This document shows, piece by piece, positions 61,712 through 64,000 of a stretch of 64,000 nt of DNA. The notes beneath the pieces are model-generated. The model worked only from the letters and a program-made list of their open reading frames with translations, was not told where the DNA came from and did not search any database. Positions within the stretch are counted from its first letter, which is position 1. Each line of letters starts with the position of its first letter. The stretch is taken from the NCBI GenBank assembly GCA_045631905.1, contig JAZQVO010000029.1, positions 19,593-83,592 on the forward strand, given 5' to 3'. Source of the stretch: HGM04593 sp045631905 (lineage in GTDB: Bacteria; Bacteroidota; Bacteroidia; Bacteroidales; Bacteroidaceae). Both the position numbers and the translations under genes were made by a program.

Positions 61712-63238
61712 TTAGAAGATACTTACTGTGTGCAATGTGGGGCATGCTTTACTGCCTGTGATGGTTATGCGCACATATTTTGCCCGGTAACCGTTGCCGT
61801 AGCTGTTCGATGTGCTACCGTTGAGGGGGAGTATGCGTTTGTAACCTATTGTGGTGCATTTGATGTTCCCTCCACGTTTAACCCATGTGTTGCCATCTTC
61901 CGATGTTTCGATGGTGAAGCCTTTTACTCTCTGTCCGAGTCTTATGTACTCCATCATGCTCACATAGCGTACTGTTTGTGGTGTGTCCCACTCGAAGGTG
62001 ATGGTTGCTGTGTTTGTACCGTCGTTGGTTGCCCAATAGGTGTTTTTGTCGTCGTCTATGATGTTGTTTGCAACGTAGTTACGTGTCTCTCCGGCTCTGC
62101 GTGTCTCGCTCACTGTTACTTTTGCTGTTTTTGCAAGGTCGGTGGCGAAGCGCGACGAAAGCATGTCGCCAAGCTCCTTCATGCGGTTTACTGTTGCTGT
62201 GGGGAGTGAACCGCTTTTGTCGGGAGGGAGGTTGAGGATTAGTGTTGCGTTGCGTCCGACAGTCTCCAGATACATTTGGAAGAGTCTTTCGGCCGACAGA
62301 ACGCTCTCGCCATTATGCCAGAACCAGCCATGTGTTGTTGCTTTGGCATCGCTCTCTCCGGGCAACCATACCCAGCCGTTCTCGGCACCTTCGGTGTTGG
62401 GGCCTGCTCCGCGTCCGCGGTTTTGTGTCTGCCAGTTGGTCTCGCCTGCCCAGCCGGCTTCGTTACCAATCCAGCGTGCTTCGTCGCCCACGCCCCACAT
62501 TACACAATTGGGACATAGCTCGTGTACTTGGTGGCGCAGGTTGGGGATATCGTAATATGTGCTTGCATCGATACTGCGTGTTGTGTTGGCACCGCCGTAG
62601 TATCCGTCGCCACCGTTTGCACCGTCGAACCACATCTCAAATTGGTCGCTGCCATACTCGGCAAGCTCGGTACATTGTGGAATAAAGAGTTTCTCTACGT
62701 AGTTGTTAGTGCCATCGCCGTAGTATGCGCTGTTGCGGTCCCAGGGCGATACATAGAAACCATACTTCATGTCGAGCTCTTTTGCGGCGGCCGCAAAGTC
62801 GCGAGGTATGTTGGTCTTTTTCGCGTTGGCATTGCTCGATGCTGTTACATTGTGTGTTGTTGTCTTTGTGGGCCACAAACAGAAACCGTCGTGGTGTTTT
62901 ACAACGGCTATACCGCCTTTCATGCCTGCGCTTTTCGCCGCTTCGAGCCACTGTTTGGGGTTGGGCACGGCGGTAGGTGCAAAAGAACTTGGGTCTTCGT
63001 TTCCGTATCCCCACTCTTTGTTTGTATAGGTATTTATTCCATAGTGGAAGAATGCGTAAAATTCTGTTTCGTTCCACAATATCTGTCGCTCGTGTGGTAC
63101 AGGGTGCACCGGAAGAGGTTCGTTTTCGGGGTTTTCACGAACACTTTCTACAACCGAAAATTCGGTTTGTGCAAAGCTTGCAAGTGGTATAACCGCCAGC
63201 ATTATTGCATGGAAGATGTGTAAAAATTTTAGTTTCAT
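61712..63238 (-). CDS. Alpha-L-fucosidase (GH29) with C-terminal F5/8 type C domain
   Basis: Secreted glycoside hydrolase that removes alpha-linked fucose. The 508-residue product has a signal peptide (1-24, ending SFAQ), then the GH29 barrel: FHYGINTYTNKEWG around 64-77, VVKHHDGFCLWPTKTTTHNV (core KHHDGFCLWP) around 113-123, YGFYVSPWDRNS around 159, and the nucleophile Asp205 in EMWFDGANGG. NLPPDKSG near 350 is the late barrel block. Residues about 380-508 form a discoidin/F5-8C (CBM32-like) domain. Motifs suit the alpha-1,3/1,4-type (GH29-B) branch, by inference. It has no T9SS domain, so it is likely periplasmic or released by Sec alone. Confidence 0.93.
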   Translation of the reverse strand: MKLKFLHIFHAIMLAVIPLASFAQTEFSVVESVRENPENEPLPVHPVPHERQILWNETEFYAFFHYGINTYTNKEWGYGNEDPSSFAPTAVPNPKQWLEAAKSAGMKGGIAVVKHHDGFCLWPTKTTTHNVTASSNANAKKTNIPRDFAAAAKELDMKYGFYVSPWDRNSAYYGDGTNNYVEKLFIPQCTELAEYGSDQFEMWFDGANGGDGYYGGANTTRSIDASTYYDIPNLRHQVHELCPNCVMWGVGDEARWIGNEAGWAGETNWQTQNRGRGAGPNTEGAENGWVWLPGESDAKATTHGWFWHNGESVLSAERLFQMYLETVGRNATLILNLPPDKSGSLPTATVNRMKELGDMLSSRFATDLAKTAKVTVSETRRAGETRNYVANNIIDDDKNTYWATNDGTNTATITFEWDTPQTVRYVSMMEYIRLGQRVKGFTIETSEDGNTWVKRGGNIKCTTIGYKRILPLNGSTSNSYGNGYRAKYVRITITGSKACPTLHTVSIF

Positions 63239-63612
63239 AAGTTTATCTTTAAGTTTATTCTTTTTATGTATACTTTGCCCAATATATCTATTATATTTAA
63301 TATTTTGCATATATAATAAATTTACACATACATTTTGGAGTTTCCCCTTCACCTTTTACTAATATTAACATTTTTTTATATGTGTCGCTTTTAGGTGTAT
63401 TTGTGCCGTGTTTGCATAGTTTCTATTTTTTTGTGATAAAGAGGCACCACCCGCAAGAGGTGGAGAGTTCTTCTTTGCGCGACAAAGAGGCAAACGCGTA
63501 GCCCACGAAACCTTTTTGCCGGCAAGCCTAACAACAACCATGGTTTGCACTGCAACAAAAAAAGCAGGGGAGGCACATGCCTCCCCTGCTCGGTTATTGT
63601 GTAAGGAAAGAG
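63239..63612. other. Intergenic region: fucosidase leader and a terminator
   Basis: No supported gene. The part next to the fucosidase start is A/T-rich and carries TATATTGG on the minus strand (63279-63272 region), one mismatch from the -7 consensus, as the best promoter guess. A short stem CCACC/GGTGG lies near 63449-63465. The far end holds the terminator listed separately. Confidence 0.5.
63563..63590 (-). terminator. Intrinsic terminator after the 56-residue gene
   Basis: 13-bp perfect arms agcaggggaggca (63563-63575) and tgcctcccctgct (63578-63590) with a 2-base centre, followed on the minus strand by a run of seven T. It begins 23 bases after the small gene's stop. Confidence 0.88.
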
Positions 63613-63783
63613 TTATTTATTCCAAACATCGCCCCATTTGCCCTGCTGGCGGTTGCTCAACTGCTCGCTACCACCGTTGCCACTTTGGTCTATGCCGATG
63701 TTTCCATCGGGTGAGGTAGCTATTATTTCGTTGCACTCAACCTCAACAACGCTCATTGCGGGTGAAAAATAGTTTCTTTTCAT
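63613..63783 (-). CDS. 56-residue small protein with YxxP N-terminus
   Basis: ATG 63783 to TAA 63613, 56 codons, reading MKRNYFSPAMSVVEVECNEI at the start and SNRQQGKWGDVWNK at the end. It lies 13 bases after the stop of a T9SS-cargo gene and is followed by a strong terminator, so it is very probably transcribed with that gene. The lysine/arginine-rich start with Y-x-x-P, a short hydrophobic stretch and a polar Gly/Ser/Asn tail resemble many short Bacteroidales proteins of unknown function found beside surface-protein genes. No signal peptide is evident. Too short for firm family assignment. Confidence 0.7.
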   Translation of the reverse strand: MKRNYFSPAMSVVEVECNEIIATSPDGNIGIDQSGNGGSEQLSNRQQGKWGDVWNK

Positions 63784-63796
63784 AGTTCGTCTGTTT

Positions 63797-64000
63797 TTAA
63801 TAGATTACTTTCTTACCGTTAATAATGTAAACGCCTTTTGCGGGGTTCTCCACGGGACGACCGAAGAGGTCGTAAACCACGCCGTCGGCCTCGCTCTCGG
63901 CCTCAACGCCCTCGATGCTTGTGGTACCGGGGAAGCGGAAGCTGAACGATGCGGCCTCGCTGTCGCTGATAACCATGTACATCTTAAAGCCGTTGATGTA
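63797..64000 (-). CDS. C-terminal end of a secreted protein with T9SS sorting domain (cut by window end)
   Basis: The frame is open from the window edge (YINGFKMYMV) to a TAA at 63799-63797. The last 45 residues are a type A sorting domain: IEGVEAESEADGVVYDLFGR then PVENPAKGVYIINGKKVIY. Such domains direct transport through the type IX system and are cleaved at the surface. The main part of the protein lies outside the window, so its function is not known. Confidence 0.88.
   Translation of the reverse strand, partial: YINGFKMYMVISDSEAASFSFRFPGTTSIEGVEAESEADGVVYDLFGRPVENPAKGVYIINGKKVIY

Noticed and set aside
63449..63465. Possible structured RNA in the fucosidase leader
   Set aside because: Only a 5-bp stem is visible, which is too weak to support a named RNA.

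Overview
The window is a chromosomal segment from a member of the Bacteroidetes, most likely order Bacteroidales. The evidence is: Bacteroidetes-specific genes (gldH, gldKLMN with a PorP/SprF-like partner, ricT/PSP1, WbqC family, a long-form signal peptidase, BF-type PepSY-like proteins, DUF2723, YfhO); promoters of the Bacteroidetes type (TTTG, about 19-20 bases, TAnnTTTG) instead of sigma70 -35/-10 boxes; and type IX secretion (T9SS) C-terminal sorting domains of the 'GxYIINGKKV' kind. Genus cannot be fixed from the sequence alone. Coding density is high. I see no tRNA, rRNA, insertion sequence, prophage or CRISPR array.

Layout. 1-2470: end of an unidentified gene, then proline biosynthesis (proB, proA). 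2530-6651, minus: wbqC, lepB, dapB and an acyltransferase. 6869-17672, plus: metG followed by a cell-envelope sugar block (flippase, GT4, YfhO, GT2, an aminopeptidase P, a GT-C type membrane glycosyltransferase). 17795-20733: a cobalamin riboswitch in front of anaerobic ribonucleotide reductase nrdD-nrdG. 20749-22706, minus: a PAP2/Aur1-like membrane enzyme overlapping an NAD-dependent epimerase/reductase. 22851-29064: a small GIY-YIG-like protein, RNase R, an OmpR-type response regulator with its kinase, a DUF805 protein, and two tandem PepSY-like secreted proteins. 29270-32965: metF, holB-like, ricT, gldH. 32922-40122, minus: the purH-mreB-mreC-mreD-mrdA-rodA shape and elongation operon. 40413-51751: nadB, dacB, queG, a polysaccharide deacetylase, a large DUF2723 membrane protein, priA and an outer-membrane beta-barrel. 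51984-57796, minus: the T9SS core operon porP/sprF-gldK-gldL-gldM-gldN. 58052-64000, minus: a GH29 alpha-L-fucosidase with a discoidin-like domain, co-transcribed with a 1215-residue modular T9SS cargo protein, then a 56-residue small protein downstream of another sorting-domain protein cut by the window edge.

How the parts fit. Most of the window is housekeeping and envelope biogenesis. The T9SS machine and at least two likely cargo proteins are neighbours, which suggests surface display of a glycan-active module. The main anomaly is that gldM, an essential T9SS motor component, carries an in-frame TGA at 53474-53472 where the family normally has glycine after methionine. The reading frame continues intact beyond it for the whole C-terminal domain. 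Other points worth a second look are B12 control of a B12-independent reductase, the PAP2-reductase pair, the internal duplication in the 1215-residue protein, and the 56-residue protein with a YxxP N-terminus.
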